Shown one piece after another: positions 1-8,118 of a stretch of 41,207 nucleotides of DNA; position 1 is the stretch's first letter; each line of letters starts with the position of its first letter. Both the position numbers and the translations under genes were made by a program. The notes beneath the pieces were generated by a model, which was given only the letters and a program-made list of their open reading frames with translations, did not search any database and had not been told where the DNA came from. The stretch is from Oscillospiraceae bacterium (GTDB lineage Bacteria; Bacillota; Clostridia; Oscillospirales; Oscillospiraceae). Location: contig JAFVMW010000013.1 of assembly GCA_017506735.1 (NCBI GenBank), positions 1 to 41,207 on the forward strand. The letters run 5' to 3'.

Positions 1-1
1 G

Positions 2-145
2 AGCAGATGGCGAGAGATTTTGGCCCAAATTGAAGTTTGGAAAACGGAGGAATACTTTGTGTATTTCCCGGTTTTCAAACGGATAAGTTGGGTCAAAAGA
101 TCCGTCAGCTGCCGCAGACGATTTATTCAGAGGTTCCCTAGGTAG
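2..145 (+). other. Possible 3' end of a gene running in from the left edge
   Basis: One plus-strand frame is open from the window edge to a TAG stop and would encode about 47 residues. The stop runs straight into the rho-independent hairpin at 145-175, which suggests some plus-strand transcript ends here. The translation is rich in aromatic and basic residues and matches no family I recognise. A second frame is open over part of the same stretch (about 34-141), so the reading frame is uncertain. It may equally be an untranslated 3' tail. Function unknown. Confidence 0.22.
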
Positions 146-175
146 GCCGGCAAGCATCTCGCTTGCCGGCCTTTT
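145..175 (+). terminator. Rho-independent terminator (plus strand)
   Basis: An 11-bp perfect stem (GGCCGGCAAGC at 145-155 with its complement at 161-171) has a 5-base loop and is followed by TTTT. The minus-strand side has no T-run, so it should act on a transcript entering from the left of the window. It also separates that unit from the convergent larA gene. Confidence 0.8.
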
Positions 176-198
176 GAAATCGGATATTCTGTAAACGC

Positions 199-1467
199 TC
201 AGCGGATAATGGTGGAAATGCCCTCGGGGATCACGGTAACGCTTCCCTTGCGGCCCAGTAGCTCCTCCGCAAGGGCAATTGCCTGGGAAAGATCCTGTGC
301 CGGGTGCATTTTCATGGAGCGAACCAGCTCCGGATCTGCCTCGGAAATCAGCACCACCCGGAACCGGGAGAGAATCCGGGCCAGGATCTGGCTTTCCCAC
401 TGATCCGGCACGGTGTGTTCCCTGGGCGTGGCCTGGATTTCTTCCAGAATCTGGGCTGGGGACTTGTCCGCGGCCATGGTTTTCCGGAAGGACTCGCCGC
501 CGTGGCCGTCGTTGCAGGCGGCTGCCATGATGATCACGCCCCCTTCTGCGCAGGTGGCTTCACCGGCGGTCATGCCCTTGACAGCCTGGTAGATGTTCTG
601 ATCCAGGGGATAGCCGTTGTTGGTGGTGATGACGATATCCGCTGGCACGGCTTCGGACTGACACAGGCCCTTGAGGAACTCTGTGCCTGCGATGTGAGCC
701 TGCTCGCAGTCACCGGCAAAGGCTCCCACAACCTGGTGCTTCGCGTTGATGACCACATTGCAGATGAAGGCCAGCTTCGCTGTTCTTGCGGCGTAGATCA
801 TATCAGCGTGGATGGGATTGCCCTCCAGAATGCCGGTACGGGCAAAGTCGGAGGCGATGAACTGGGCGTTGTGATTCCAGTACACCGTCTCCCGGGCGGC
901 GATGCCGGGCAGGACGCTTTTCCGCCCCCCGGAGAAGCCTGCGAAGAAGTGGGGCTCAATGAAGCCTTCGCTGATCAGCAGATCCGCTTCCGCGGCCACC
1001 CGGTTGATCCGAAGCTCACCGCCGGAGGGCAGGGTGCCGATGGTGACCATATCTTCTTCAGCGGCGCAGTCGTGGATGACGATGTGCTCTTTCGCCACGA
1101 TCTCCGGGCCGAATTTTTCCACCAGCTCCTCCGTCGTGGTGCCCCGGTGACAGCCGGTGGCGATGAGGATGGTGAGCTTTGCGTCGGGATTGCCCCTGCG
1201 GAGGGCCTCCAGCATGGGCGGTACCAGCACCTTGCTGGGCACCGGACGGGTGTGGTCACTGGCAATAAGGACGATGTTCTCCTTTCCCTTCGCCAGTTCT
1301 TCCAGGGTGGGACTGCCGATGGGGGCACGCAGGGCGGCTTCCACCAGCTCCCGCTCTCCCAGGGCAGGGACATAGGCTTCCAGACGGCTGGTCAGTACGG
1401 CGGCGATCCGGTTATCCGCCAGCTCGGCGGTGAGCCGGGTGCGGCCATAGGGCAGGGAAATCAGCAT
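199..1467 (-). CDS. larA: Nickel-pincer lactate racemase (LarA family)
   Basis: A 422-residue protein that interconverts D- and L-lactate in the cytoplasm using the nickel pincer nucleotide cofactor. The LarA catalytic set is visible at almost the positions known from Lactiplantibacillus LarA: D71-H72-T73-R74, H107 in GCHR, H173 in EPHFF, K183 in GGRKSVLPGI (the residue that tethers the cofactor in the family) and H199 (nickel ligand). The start was set at 1467 because AGGAGG lies just upstream; an upstream in-frame extension would cover the end of the dehydrogenase gene. It is the last gene of the etfB-etfA-dehydrogenase operon, the same partnership as lctF in acetogen lactate operons. It should supply whichever lactate isomer the dehydrogenase oxidises. 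The cofactor genes larB, larC and larE are not in the window. A LarA homologue acting on another 2-hydroxyacid is possible. Confidence 0.87.
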   Translation of the reverse strand: MLISLPYGRTRLTAELADNRIAAVLTSRLEAYVPALGERELVEAALRAPIGSPTLEELAKGKENIVLIASDHTRPVPSKVLVPPMLEALRRGNPDAKLTILIATGCHRGTTTEELVEKFGPEIVAKEHIVIHDCAAEEDMVTIGTLPSGGELRINRVAAEADLLISEGFIEPHFFAGFSGGRKSVLPGIAARETVYWNHNAQFIASDFARTGILEGNPIHADMIYAARTAKLAFICNVVINAKHQVVGAFAGDCEQAHIAGTEFLKGLCQSEAVPADIVITTNNGYPLDQNIYQAVKGMTAGEATCAEGGVIIMAAACNDGHGGESFRKTMAADKSPAQILEEIQATPREHTVPDQWESQILARILSRFRVVLISEADPELVRSMKMHPAQDLSQAIALAEELLGRKGSVTVIPEGISTIIR

Positions 1468-1486
1468 AAAATGCCCTCCTTTCCGG

Positions 1487-2881
1487 TCAGAAGCAGACCT
1501 TGCCGGGATTGAGGATGCACTTGGGATCAAAGACCTGCTTGATGCCCTGCATCAGAGCGATGGGCGTTTCGCCGTACTGCCGCTTCAGGAATTCCTTCTT
1601 GGCGTAGCCGATGCCATGCTCGCCGGACACCAGACCGCCCAGCTCCACGGACTTTTCGTACATCCGGTCAAAGATGGCATTCAGGGTGCGCTCCCAGTCC
1701 TCGTCATTCAGTTCGTCCCGGCAGATGTAGACATGGAGATTGCCGTCACCGGCATGGCCGAAGCTGGGGATGCGGACGTTGAACTCCGCCGCCAGCTCGT
1801 GGGTAAATTTAATAAAGGTATCCACCTGGTTGCCGGGAACCACAACGTCGCACTCGTCCATCTCGGTGGTGGAAGCCTTGATGGCCTCCAGGAAGGCACC
1901 ACGGGCAGACCAGACGGACTTCTTCCGCTCCTCGGTGTCCACAATGTAGGCATCCAGCGCGCCGATGCTCAGACACAGCTCGGCAACGGTGGACATATCC
2001 TGCTCCACCTGGGCATCAGTGTTGCCGTCGAAGGTCAGCAGAATGTAGGCGTCGTTCTTGGTATCCGGGAACCGCTTGCCCAGATAGCTTTCCGAGAACA
2101 GGATGGTGTCCCGGGACATATATTCGATGGCGGTGGGCGTCACCTTGGAACGGATGATGTGGGGAACCGCCTCAATGGCGGTCTTCATATCCGGGAAGGG
2201 CACCAGCAGGCTGATGGACACCTTGGGCAGGGGCACCAGCTTCAGCACGGCCTCGCAGATGATGGCCAGGGTGCCCTCGGAGCCGATGATCAAATCCTTC
2301 AGGCTGTAGCCGGAGGAGTTCTTCGCCACGGCGGCACCAAAGGTCTGGATTTCGCCGTTGGGCAGAACCACCGTCAGGGCCCGGACATAGTCCCGGGTCA
2401 CGCCGTATTTCACCGCCCGCATACCGCCGGCGTTGGTGGAGATGTTGCCGCCGATGGTGGCGGATTTCTCACCGGGGTCCGGGGGATAGAGGAAGTCATT
2501 TTCTTCCGCGAAGGCCGCCAGCTCCATCAGAAGAACGCCGGGCTGGACGGTGACGGTCAGATTGTTGGAATCCAGAGCGAGGATCTTGTTCATCCGGGTG
2601 GTTTCCAGCAGAATGCCCCCGTGGATGGGAACGGCCGCACCCACCAGGCCCGTGCCGCTGCCCCGGACGGTGACGGGGATGCTCCGGTCATAGGCCAGCT
2701 TCATCACAGCGGATACTTCCTCTGTGGTATGTACCCGGACCAAAACCTCGGGCATCCGGGAGATGCCGCCCAGCTCGTCGTGGGCGTAGTCGGGATTGAT
2801 GGCTTCGCCGGTCAGCACGTCGGCCTGACCTACGATGGCCTGTAAAGCGGCAATGTCAGCCGCGCATACCTTGTTATACAT
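1487..2881 (-). CDS. lctD: FAD-linked lactate/glycolate dehydrogenase (GlcD/LctD type)
   Basis: A 464-residue flavoprotein of the GlcD/D-lactate dehydrogenase family. The N-terminal half carries the PCMH-type FAD-binding motifs: [14 protein letters not shown] near residue 70, [12 protein letters not shown] followed by NAGG near 140, and YGVTRDYV. The C-terminal half has the FAD-oxidase signatures [12 protein letters not shown] and [11 protein letters not shown], which hold active-site histidines. ATG overlaps the stop of etfA (ATGA), so translation is coupled. Next to etfA and etfB it most likely forms the lactate dehydrogenase-Etf complex. In acetogens that complex drives NAD-dependent lactate oxidation by electron confurcation with reduced ferredoxin. 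Glycolate or another 2-hydroxyacid cannot be excluded as substrate; the racemase next door argues for lactate. Confidence 0.85.
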   Translation of the reverse strand: MYNKVCAADIAALQAIVGQADVLTGEAINPDYAHDELGGISRMPEVLVRVHTTEEVSAVMKLAYDRSIPVTVRGSGTGLVGAAVPIHGGILLETTRMNKILALDSNNLTVTVQPGVLLMELAAFAEENDFLYPPDPGEKSATIGGNISTNAGGMRAVKYGVTRDYVRALTVVLPNGEIQTFGAAVAKNSSGYSLKDLIIGSEGTLAIICEAVLKLVPLPKVSISLLVPFPDMKTAIEAVPHIIRSKVTPTAIEYMSRDTILFSESYLGKRFPDTKNDAYILLTFDGNTDAQVEQDMSTVAELCLSIGALDAYIVDTEERKKSVWSARGAFLEAIKASTTEMDECDVVVPGNQVDTFIKFTHELAAEFNVRIPSFGHAGDGNLHVYICRDELNDEDWERTLNAIFDRMYEKSVELGGLVSGEHGIGYAKKEFLKRQYGETPIALMQGIKQVFDPKCILNPGKVCF

Positions 2882-4065
2882 CAGGACACCCCCTTGATCC
2901 GCTGGATCAGATTCGGAACGATGAGATTCACGTCACCCACAACGCAGTAATGTGCCACATCGAAGATGGGCGCGCTGGGATCGGAGTTGACAGCAACGAT
3001 GCAGTCAGAGGACTTCATACCGGCGGCGAACTGCACCGCACCGGAAATGCCCAGGGTGATGATCAGCTTGGGCTTGACGGTTCTGCCGGACAGGCCGATC
3101 TGGTGCTTGGCGTCGAATACATTGCCCTCCACCAGGGGACGGGTGCAGGCCACCACGCCGCCCAGAAGGTCCGCAAGCTCCTTTGCCAGCTCCAGCATAC
3201 CGGCGCTGGAAGCGCCACGGCCCACAGCAACAATGACCTCGGCTTCGGCGATGTCAATGTCCTTGGGCTTTTCCACGGTTTTCAGCACCTGAACACCGGA
3301 GTGGAGCATTTCCGGGGTGATCTCCATGGGGACGATCTCGCCGGAGGGCAGGGGCGTGGGCTTGGGCTCCGCGAACACCTTGTAACGGGCGGTGCAGAAC
3401 TGGGGACGGGTGTTGGGGGTGACGATCTGGGCCATGATGTTGCCGCCGAAGGCCGGACGGATCTGAACCAGGTCGGTGTTTTCCTTCATTTCGAGAACGG
3501 TGCAGTCGGCAGTCAGACCGGTGCGGCACCGGGCAGCCACACGGGGGGCCAGCTGACGGCCCAGATTGGTGGCACCCACCAGAATGGAGGAGGGCTTTTC
3601 CTTCTCAATAAAGTCACAGAAGGCGGCGGTGTAGGGTTCAATGCGGAAATCCGCCAGCTCGGGATGATCGTAGACAAAGACCTTGTCCACGCCGTAATGG
3701 CGAAGGGTTTCGGCGCAGGCTGCGGTGCCGCTGCCGATCACCAGGGCATACACCGGATGACCGGTGACGGCGGCCAGCTCCTTTGCCTTGCCGCAAAGCT
3801 CAAAGGTGACCCGGTGGATGGTGCCTCCGGAGCAGTCGGCGTAGACGCAGATGCCCTTCCACTGAGATTTGTCGATCTGGGTGACTTCCTCCACGAAGTC
3901 CACCAGGCCCTGGCCCTTCCGGACGCACATTTTACACATTTTGCAGCCGGAGGAAATGTCCAGCTTGCCGTCCTCCCAGGAAATGGCGCCGAAGGGACAC
4001 AGCTCCACCAGCGCCTCGGCTTTTTCCGGGGTGACCAGATTGTGGTTGATGACCAATTTGCCCAT
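2881..4065 (-). CDS. etfA: Electron-transfer flavoprotein alpha subunit with N-terminal ferredoxin domain
   Basis: A 394-residue EtfA. Residues 1-60 form a small ferredoxin-like extension with C23 (in CPFGAI) and C41, C44 and C47 (in CKMCKMC), enough for one [4Fe-4S] cluster; plain EtfA proteins lack it. The C-terminal FAD domain is intact, with [29 protein letters not shown] and NSDPSAPIF. This architecture is characteristic of the LctC subunit of the bifurcating/confurcating lactate dehydrogenase complex. GGAGGG lies upstream of the ATG. The gene is 12 bp downstream of etfB and overlaps the dehydrogenase gene. Inferred role: receives electrons from the dehydrogenase and, through the EtfB FAD, splits or joins them between ferredoxin and NAD. 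Confidence 0.9.
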   Translation of the reverse strand: MGKLVINHNLVTPEKAEALVELCPFGAISWEDGKLDISSGCKMCKMCVRKGQGLVDFVEEVTQIDKSQWKGICVYADCSGGTIHRVTFELCGKAKELAAVTGHPVYALVIGSGTAACAETLRHYGVDKVFVYDHPELADFRIEPYTAAFCDFIEKEKPSSILVGATNLGRQLAPRVAARCRTGLTADCTVLEMKENTDLVQIRPAFGGNIMAQIVTPNTRPQFCTARYKVFAEPKPTPLPSGEIVPMEITPEMLHSGVQVLKTVEKPKDIDIAEAEVIVAVGRGASSAGMLELAKELADLLGGVVACTRPLVEGNVFDAKHQIGLSGRTVKPKLIITLGISGAVQFAAGMKSSDCIVAVNSDPSAPIFDVAHYCVVGDVNLIVPNLIQRIKGVS

Positions 4066-4077
4066 AACAGTCCCTCC

Positions 4078-4866
4078 TTACAGCATTTTCTTGTCCAGCA
4101 GAAGCTGGTACAGCGCCTGGGCCTGGGTCTCCGCGTCACCCTCGATGGAGTGCTTCTGGGATACCTTCTCCGGGGGGAAGATCCGCTCCACCTGGGTGGC
4201 GGAGCCGGACAGGCCGTAGTGATCCGGATTCTGGTCGGCGAAGTCCGCAAAGGTCAGGAAGGCGCAGCTGTCGTCGGTCAGGGTCTTGCGGATCTTGTAG
4301 GAGGGCAGCCGGGGCGTGTTGATGTCGCCGTCCATGCTGATCAGACAGGGCAGGGAAACGCTGAGGGATACCACCTTCTCATCCAGGCTGGCGGTGAGGT
4401 ACAGCCTGCCATCCCGGAGGTCATCCACGGACAGCACATTGGATACGTTGGGAAGGCCCAGATATTCCGCCACCTCCGCGCCCACCTGGGCGGTGTCGCC
4501 GTCGGTGGTCTGCTTGCCGCAGATGATCAGATCGTAGTCGCCGCACTTGGCAATGCCTTGGGACAGGGTGTAGGCGGTGGCCAGAACGTCCGCGCCGGCG
4601 AACTTCCGGTCAGTGAGGACGGTGCCCTTCCGGACACCCATGCAGACCGTTTCCTGGATGACAGCCTTGGCCTGGGGAGGCCCCATGGTCAGGCTGTCCA
4701 CGGTGCCGCCGAACCGCTCTGCCAGGGAAAGGGCGGTTTCGATGCCGTATAGATCATAGGGGTTGATTTTGCTGGGGATGCCGCTTCGCTTCAGTACGCC
4801 GGTAACAGGGTCCACTTCCACATTGTTGGAGCCGGGAACCTGCTTGACGCAGACAAGAATTTTCAT
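4078..4866 (-). CDS. etfB: Electron-transfer flavoprotein beta subunit
   Basis: A 262-residue EtfB, first gene of the lactate operon. It opens with MKILVCVKQVP and continues with the INPYDLYGIETAL segment typical of EtfB. The nucleotide-binding stretch CGKQTTDGDTAQVGAEVAEYLG (near residues 118-140) is the family hallmark, where bifurcating Etfs hold the second FAD or NAD. GGAGGTGG lies 5 bases before the ATG. It pairs with the downstream etfA to form the Etf heterodimer; together with the dehydrogenase the set matches LctBCD. No lactate permease gene, which acetogen operons usually carry, is present in this cluster. Confidence 0.92.
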   Translation of the reverse strand: MKILVCVKQVPGSNNVEVDPVTGVLKRSGIPSKINPYDLYGIETALSLAERFGGTVDSLTMGPPQAKAVIQETVCMGVRKGTVLTDRKFAGADVLATAYTLSQGIAKCGDYDLIICGKQTTDGDTAQVGAEVAEYLGLPNVSNVLSVDDLRDGRLYLTASLDEKVVSLSVSLPCLISMDGDINTPRLPSYKIRKTLTDDSCAFLTFADFADQNPDHYGLSGSATQVERIFPPEKVSQKHSIEGDAETQAQALYQLLLDKKML

Positions 4867-4913
4867 AATCCACCTCCATGGAAAATTGACAGGGTGTAAA
4901 AATGTCTATGTAT

Positions 4914-4942
4914 ATAATAATCTGAATTATCCTTGAATACAA
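4914..4942 (-). promoter_or_regulatory. Promoter of the lactate (etfB-larA) operon
   Basis: Read on the minus strand, TTGTAT (4937-4942) and TATTAT (4914-4919) are separated by 17 bases, upstream of etfB in an AT-rich stretch unlike the surrounding GC-rich genes. Spacing and the -10 box fit a housekeeping sigma-70-type promoter. Confidence 0.6.
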
Positions 4943-4977
4943 GAGGAAATTTGGATATTTTTAACAATCCGGTGGGT

Positions 4978-5016
4978 AAAAAAACGCCGGTTCCCGGCTT
5001 TGCGGTGGGAACCGGC
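4978..5016 (-). terminator. Terminator of the AOR-moaD-thiF transcript
   Basis: On the minus strand a 10-bp perfect stem (4986-4995 with 5007-5016, GCCGGTTCCC) is followed by a base and seven T residues. It lies 22 bases past the stop of the E1-like gene and just before the etfB promoter, so it insulates the two minus-strand operons. Confidence 0.85.
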
Positions 5017-5038
5017 AGGAACTGCTGTATGGATGAAA

Positions 5039-5710
5039 TCAGGCCAGGGGAATCTGCTCATACTCCTGGTGGAGCAGATCAAAATAGAATACCGTTCCCG
5101 TTTCCACCGGGCGGCCCACAAGCAGCTTCACCCCCAGGGATACCTGCATGGCGGCGCACAGGGCAGGGGTAAAGCTGAGGACGCTCTTGTCCGTAATTTC
5201 GATTTCCTCCGGGAACAGGCGTTCCAGGAGTCCGTCTCCCGGCAGGGAAATTCCAGCCTGGGCCACCCAGCCCTGGATGGCGCCGTAGACATAGGGAATC
5301 CCGGCTTCGGCGCAGGCCCGGGAAAGCCGCTTCCGGCTGGGGATGTTGTCCAGGGCATCGAGAACCAGGTCACAGCCGTGGATCAGGGACCGGACATTCT
5401 CTTCCGTCATAAAGGCTTCCACCGCGTCCACCGGAAGCTCCGGATTCACCCGGGCGAGGTGGTCAGCGGCGGCCTTTGCCTTGGAGGTTCCCAGCAGGGG
5501 AACCTGGGACAGAAGCTGGCGGTTCAGATTGGTGGCTTCAAACACATCGCCGTCCGCCACCCGAAGGGCGCCAATGCCGATCCGGGCAAGCTGATCGATG
5601 ATGTGGCCCCCCAGTCCGCCGCAGCCCACCACCAGCACCCGTTTCCGGGCAAGCCGCCGGCATTCTTCCTCCGTCAGGGCAGGGAGGTTCCGGACGTAAC
5701 GGGGCTCCAT
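5039..5710 (-). CDS. ThiF/MoeB/HesA-family adenylyltransferase (E1-like)
   Basis: A 223-residue Rossmann-fold protein of the ThiF/MoeB family, which activates the C-terminal Gly-Gly of MoaD/ThiS-type carriers by adenylation. The nucleotide loop GCGGLGG is at residues 29-35, followed by the D53-containing VADGDVF and the N-x-NRQ motif at 61-65. The DALDN loop follows, and K/R residues expected near the ATP phosphates are present. The CxxC zinc pairs found in many MoeB and ThiF proteins are not visible, as in shorter HesA-like members. ATG starts one base after the stop of the MoaD-like gene, so the two are translationally coupled and almost certainly partners. Position downstream of the aldehyde oxidoreductase suggests dedication to pterin dithiolene synthesis for tungsten cofactor. 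A role in thiamin or thiocarboxylate chemistry is the alternative. Confidence 0.8.
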   Translation of the reverse strand: MEPRYVRNLPALTEEECRRLARKRVLVVGCGGLGGHIIDQLARIGIGALRVADGDVFEATNLNRQLLSQVPLLGTSKAKAAADHLARVNPELPVDAVEAFMTEENVRSLIHGCDLVLDALDNIPSRKRLSRACAEAGIPYVYGAIQGWVAQAGISLPGDGLLERLFPEEIEITDKSVLSFTPALCAAMQVSLGVKLLVGRPVETGTVFYFDLLHQEYEQIPLA

Positions 5711-5711
5711 A

Positions 5712-5933
5712 TCAGCCGCCTCCCACCGCAGGGAACAAGGACACAATGTCGCCGTCCCTGACTTCGGTTTCCGGCTTCTGGTGGAATCCGTTGATCAGCA
5801 GGATGTTGACTTCCTTCCGCTGGATGCCCAGCCTGTCCATGATGTCCTGGACATTGCAGATGGAACCCTTTTCCCAATGATAGATCTTCTCCCGTCCCTG
5901 CCGCAGACCGGCAAACAAACGCACTTCGATCAT
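5712..5933 (-). CDS. MoaD/ThiS-like sulfur carrier protein
   Basis: A 73-residue ubiquitin-fold carrier ending in AVGGG, the Gly-Gly tail that is adenylated and thiocarboxylated in MoaD, ThiS and related proteins. The segment INGFHQKPETEVRDGDIVSLFPAVGGG has the usual pattern for this family: an N near residue 48, then DGD-V before the tail. Start is supported by GGAGGT 6 bases before the ATG. It lies between the aldehyde oxidoreductase and the E1-like gene. This trio is a common arrangement around tungsten oxidoreductases, so the likely role is sulfur donor for molybdopterin of the tungsten cofactor. Its catalytic partner MoaE may be the protein at 16868-17263. Confidence 0.82.
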   Translation of the reverse strand: MIEVRLFAGLRQGREKIYHWEKGSICNVQDIMDRLGIQRKEVNILLINGFHQKPETEVRDGDIVSLFPAVGGG

Positions 5934-5961
5934 AAGCTACCTCCCCGGTTGTGTGTAATGG

Positions 5962-5992
5962 AAAAGGGAGGGGTTCGGCCAGAACCCCTCCC
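5962..5992 (-). terminator. Intra-operon terminator/attenuator after AOR
   Basis: On the minus strand an 11-bp perfect GC-rich stem (5966-5976 with 5982-5992) has a 5-base loop and is followed by TTTT. It sits between the AOR stop and moaD, so most transcripts probably end here and the abundant enzyme is made in excess over the two downstream cofactor genes. Confidence 0.75.
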
Positions 5993-6006
5993 CAGGATTA
6001 TTTTAC

Positions 6007-7827
6007 TTACTTACCCACGCACTCGTCAAGACCCAGTCTCTTCAGAGTCTCATCAGTGGGGAAGGCAGCCTCCCAGCCGCGGACCTTATAGTACTCGGGC
6101 AGGGTGATGGGCAGCTTGGAAACCAGACCCTTGGAGGGACCGTCGGGGATGGGCTCCTCCAGCAGACGCTTGGGCAGGCGGTCATCCTCGGGCTTCATGC
6201 CGGCAGCCTTGTTGAACATACGCTCGATGTTGTAGATACGCTCGCCGATCTCCAGAACCTGCTCGGGAGTGTACTCGGTGCCGCAGGCAGCGTTCAGCAG
6301 CTTGGTGTACTCGGGAGCACCCAGAGCGAAGGAGGTGAACAGGCACAGACCCATGGAGTCGATGACTGCGGTCAGATCCTGGAAGGTCTTGGACCAGAAG
6401 GCCTTCTCGTTGGTGACGGTACGGTCCAGCTGGACGGGCAGACCCACGACCTCGGGAGCGATGGTGTAGCCACGGACATGGCAGCCGCCGCGGTTGGAGG
6501 TGGCGTAAGTAATGCCGATACCCTGAACGCCACGGGCGTCGTAAGCAGGCATCTCCTGCTTCTTGACGGCCATGGAAACCTCGGGCATACCGTAGTGCTC
6601 ACACAGACGGGCGGAGCCGGAGCTCATCAGCCAATCCAGCTCGGTCTTGGGATCGCCCATGCGCTTGGTCCACTCGATGGCGGAAGCGGCATTGCCCCAC
6701 TCCAGGGGAGCGCCGGCGCAGTCCTCTTCCTTGATGGCGCCGCGCTGGTACAGCTCCATAGCGGCAGCGATGGTGCAGGGAACAGAGATGGCATCCAGGC
6801 CGTACTCGTTGCACCACATATTGGCTTCGTTGATGGAAGCCAGGTCGCTGTTGGCCATGTTGGCACCGTAGGCCCACAGAGGCTCGTACTCGGGACCGCC
6901 GACCACCTTGTCGCCGACCTTGACGATACGGCCGCAGGCGATGGGGCAGCGGTGGCAGGCACCGGCCTTGACCAGATACTTCTCGGCCAGAGCTTCGCCG
7001 GAAACGTCCTCAGCCTGATCGTAGTAAGACTCCTGCCAGTTCTTGGTGGGCAGGGAGCCGACGCCGTTGATGACGTTGACCAGGGATGCGGTGCCCAGAG
7101 CCCGCAGACCGCCGCCGGTCAGACCGTTCTCACGGATGTTGACCATGACGTCCTTGTTTGCAGCCTTCAGAGCCTCGGCAGAGGCCAGAACCTCGTCAGC
7201 GTTCTTCTTGGAAGCGGTGACGACGATGCCCTTCAGCTTCTTGGAACCCATGACAGCGCCGACGCCGGAACGGCCGGCAGCACGGTCCTTATCGTTCATG
7301 ATGGCGGCGAGCAGAACCTTCTTCTCACCGGCGATGCCGATGGTCAGAACGGAGGAATCCTTGCCGTGCTTCTCCTTCAGCTTCTCGTCGCACTCCTCGG
7401 AGAACAGGCCCAGGTATTCACGGGCATCCAGCAGCTCGATCTTGTCGTCCACGATGTTGATGTAGGTCCACTCGGGAGCCTCGCCCTCAACGATCAGAGC
7501 GTCCCAGCCGGCGTACTTCAGCTTGGCACCCCAGATGCCGCCGGAGTTGGAGCAGGCGATCATGCCGGTCAGGGGGGACTTGGTGACGACCATGTAACGG
7601 CCGGAGGAGGGAGCGCCGGCGCCGGTCAGAGGACCGGTGATGTAAACCAGCTTGTTGTCAGGACCCAGGGGATCCACGGTTGCACAGCCCTCGTCGTAGA
7701 CGATCTTGGTGCCCAGACCGCGGCCGCCGATGAACTTCTTGGCCAGATCGGTATCCAGCTTTTCAACGGTGACGGTGCCGGTGGTCAGGTTGATGCGGGC
7801 TATTTTTTCATAGTATGCGTATGCCAT
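6007..7827 (-). CDS. aor: Aldehyde:ferredoxin oxidoreductase (tungsten bis-pterin enzyme)
   Basis: A 606-residue member of the AOR family, which oxidises aldehydes to acids with a tungsten bis-pyranopterin cofactor and passes electrons to ferredoxin. The [4Fe-4S] cysteines are clear: C291, C294, C298 (CHRCPIAC) and C495 (in DSMGLC). These match the spacing and nearly the numbering of Pyrococcus AOR. The N-terminal IARINLTTG...FIGGRGLG block and the central GPEYEPLWAYGANM block, which contact the pterins in the family, are intact. Start was chosen at 7827 because GGGAGG lies 8 bases upstream. No signal peptide is seen, so it is cytoplasmic. Codon use is strongly biased to CTG, GGC and AAG, consistent with high expression. 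The uptake, pterin and maturase genes in the window support tungsten rather than molybdenum. The substrate is unknown. Confidence 0.92.
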   Translation of the reverse strand: MAYAYYEKIARINLTTGTVTVEKLDTDLAKKFIGGRGLGTKIVYDEGCATVDPLGPDNKLVYITGPLTGAGAPSSGRYMVVTKSPLTGMIACSNSGGIWGAKLKYAGWDALIVEGEAPEWTYINIVDDKIELLDAREYLGLFSEECDEKLKEKHGKDSSVLTIGIAGEKKVLLAAIMNDKDRAAGRSGVGAVMGSKKLKGIVVTASKKNADEVLASAEALKAANKDVMVNIRENGLTGGGLRALGTASLVNVINGVGSLPTKNWQESYYDQAEDVSGEALAEKYLVKAGACHRCPIACGRIVKVGDKVVGGPEYEPLWAYGANMANSDLASINEANMWCNEYGLDAISVPCTIAAAMELYQRGAIKEEDCAGAPLEWGNAASAIEWTKRMGDPKTELDWLMSSGSARLCEHYGMPEVSMAVKKQEMPAYDARGVQGIGITYATSNRGGCHVRGYTIAPEVVGLPVQLDRTVTNEKAFWSKTFQDLTAVIDSMGLCLFTSFALGAPEYTKLLNAACGTEYTPEQVLEIGERIYNIERMFNKAAGMKPEDDRLPKRLLEEPIPDGPSKGLVSKLPITLPEYYKVRGWEAAFPTDETLKRLGLDECVGK

Positions 7828-7880
7828 AACAATGCCTCCCAAAGTTTTGAAATAGTCACGTTTTTTCCTTGGATACCTTA

Positions 7881-7908
7881 ATTATATTTGAAAATAAGTC
7901 TTGCGCAA
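7881..7908 (-). promoter_or_regulatory. Promoter of AOR
   Basis: On the minus strand TTGCGC (7903-7908) and TATAAT (7881-7886) are 16 bases apart, about 55 bases before the AOR start codon. The -35 box lies inside the palindrome CTTGCGCAAG (7900-7909), itself bracketed by the inverted repeat AAATAAGTC (7892-7900) / GACTTATTT (7916-7924), a probable operator. Confidence 0.7.
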
Positions 7909-7926
7909 GCCATTGGACTTATTTCC

Positions 7927-8030
7927 GTGCGAAACAGTACGAAACCATCTCAACTTGCATGAATGAAATCCGGATTGCATAAGAAATCCTGTACGAAATA
8001 ATACGAAAATCTATGAATTGACACGAACTT
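7927..8030. promoter_or_regulatory. Array of TACGAAA direct repeats, candidate regulator-binding sites
   Basis: CGAAA occurs at 7930 and 7940, then at 7994 and 8004, with degenerate copies TGAAT at 8014 and CGAAC at 8024. Within each group the repeats are 10 bases apart, one DNA turn, with consensus TACGAAA. The first pair lies upstream of the AOR -35 box and the second group upstream of the regulator -35 box. Phased direct repeats beside two divergent promoters are the expected layout for cooperative binding by a small HTH protein such as the one encoded at 8119. Binding itself is inferred. Confidence 0.55.
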
Positions 8031-8046
8031 CCAGGGACGGTGGGTC

Positions 8047-8075
8047 TTGTACACCATCACAAAAACGAGTATAAT
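8047..8075 (+). promoter_or_regulatory. Promoter of the regulator-moeA-moaA operon
   Basis: TTGTAC (8047-8052), a 17-base spacer and a perfect TATAAT (8070-8075) precede the regulator gene; the predicted transcript start near 8082 leaves a leader of roughly 37 bases. It is divergent to the AOR promoter. Confidence 0.8.
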
Positions 8076-8118
8076 GTAGCTTATGAATCTGTAGAGTTGT
8101 ACCAGTGGAGGAATGGCT

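Noticed and set aside
2950-4752. A 600-codon plus-strand open frame opposite etfA and etfB
   Set aside because: Spans two genes and their gap on the other strand, has no motif, and the composition is typical of an antisense shadow.
8113-8118. Earlier ATG at 8113 as the regulator start
   Set aside because: Only one base separates it from the GGAGG site; the ATG at 8119 has ordinary 7-base spacing.
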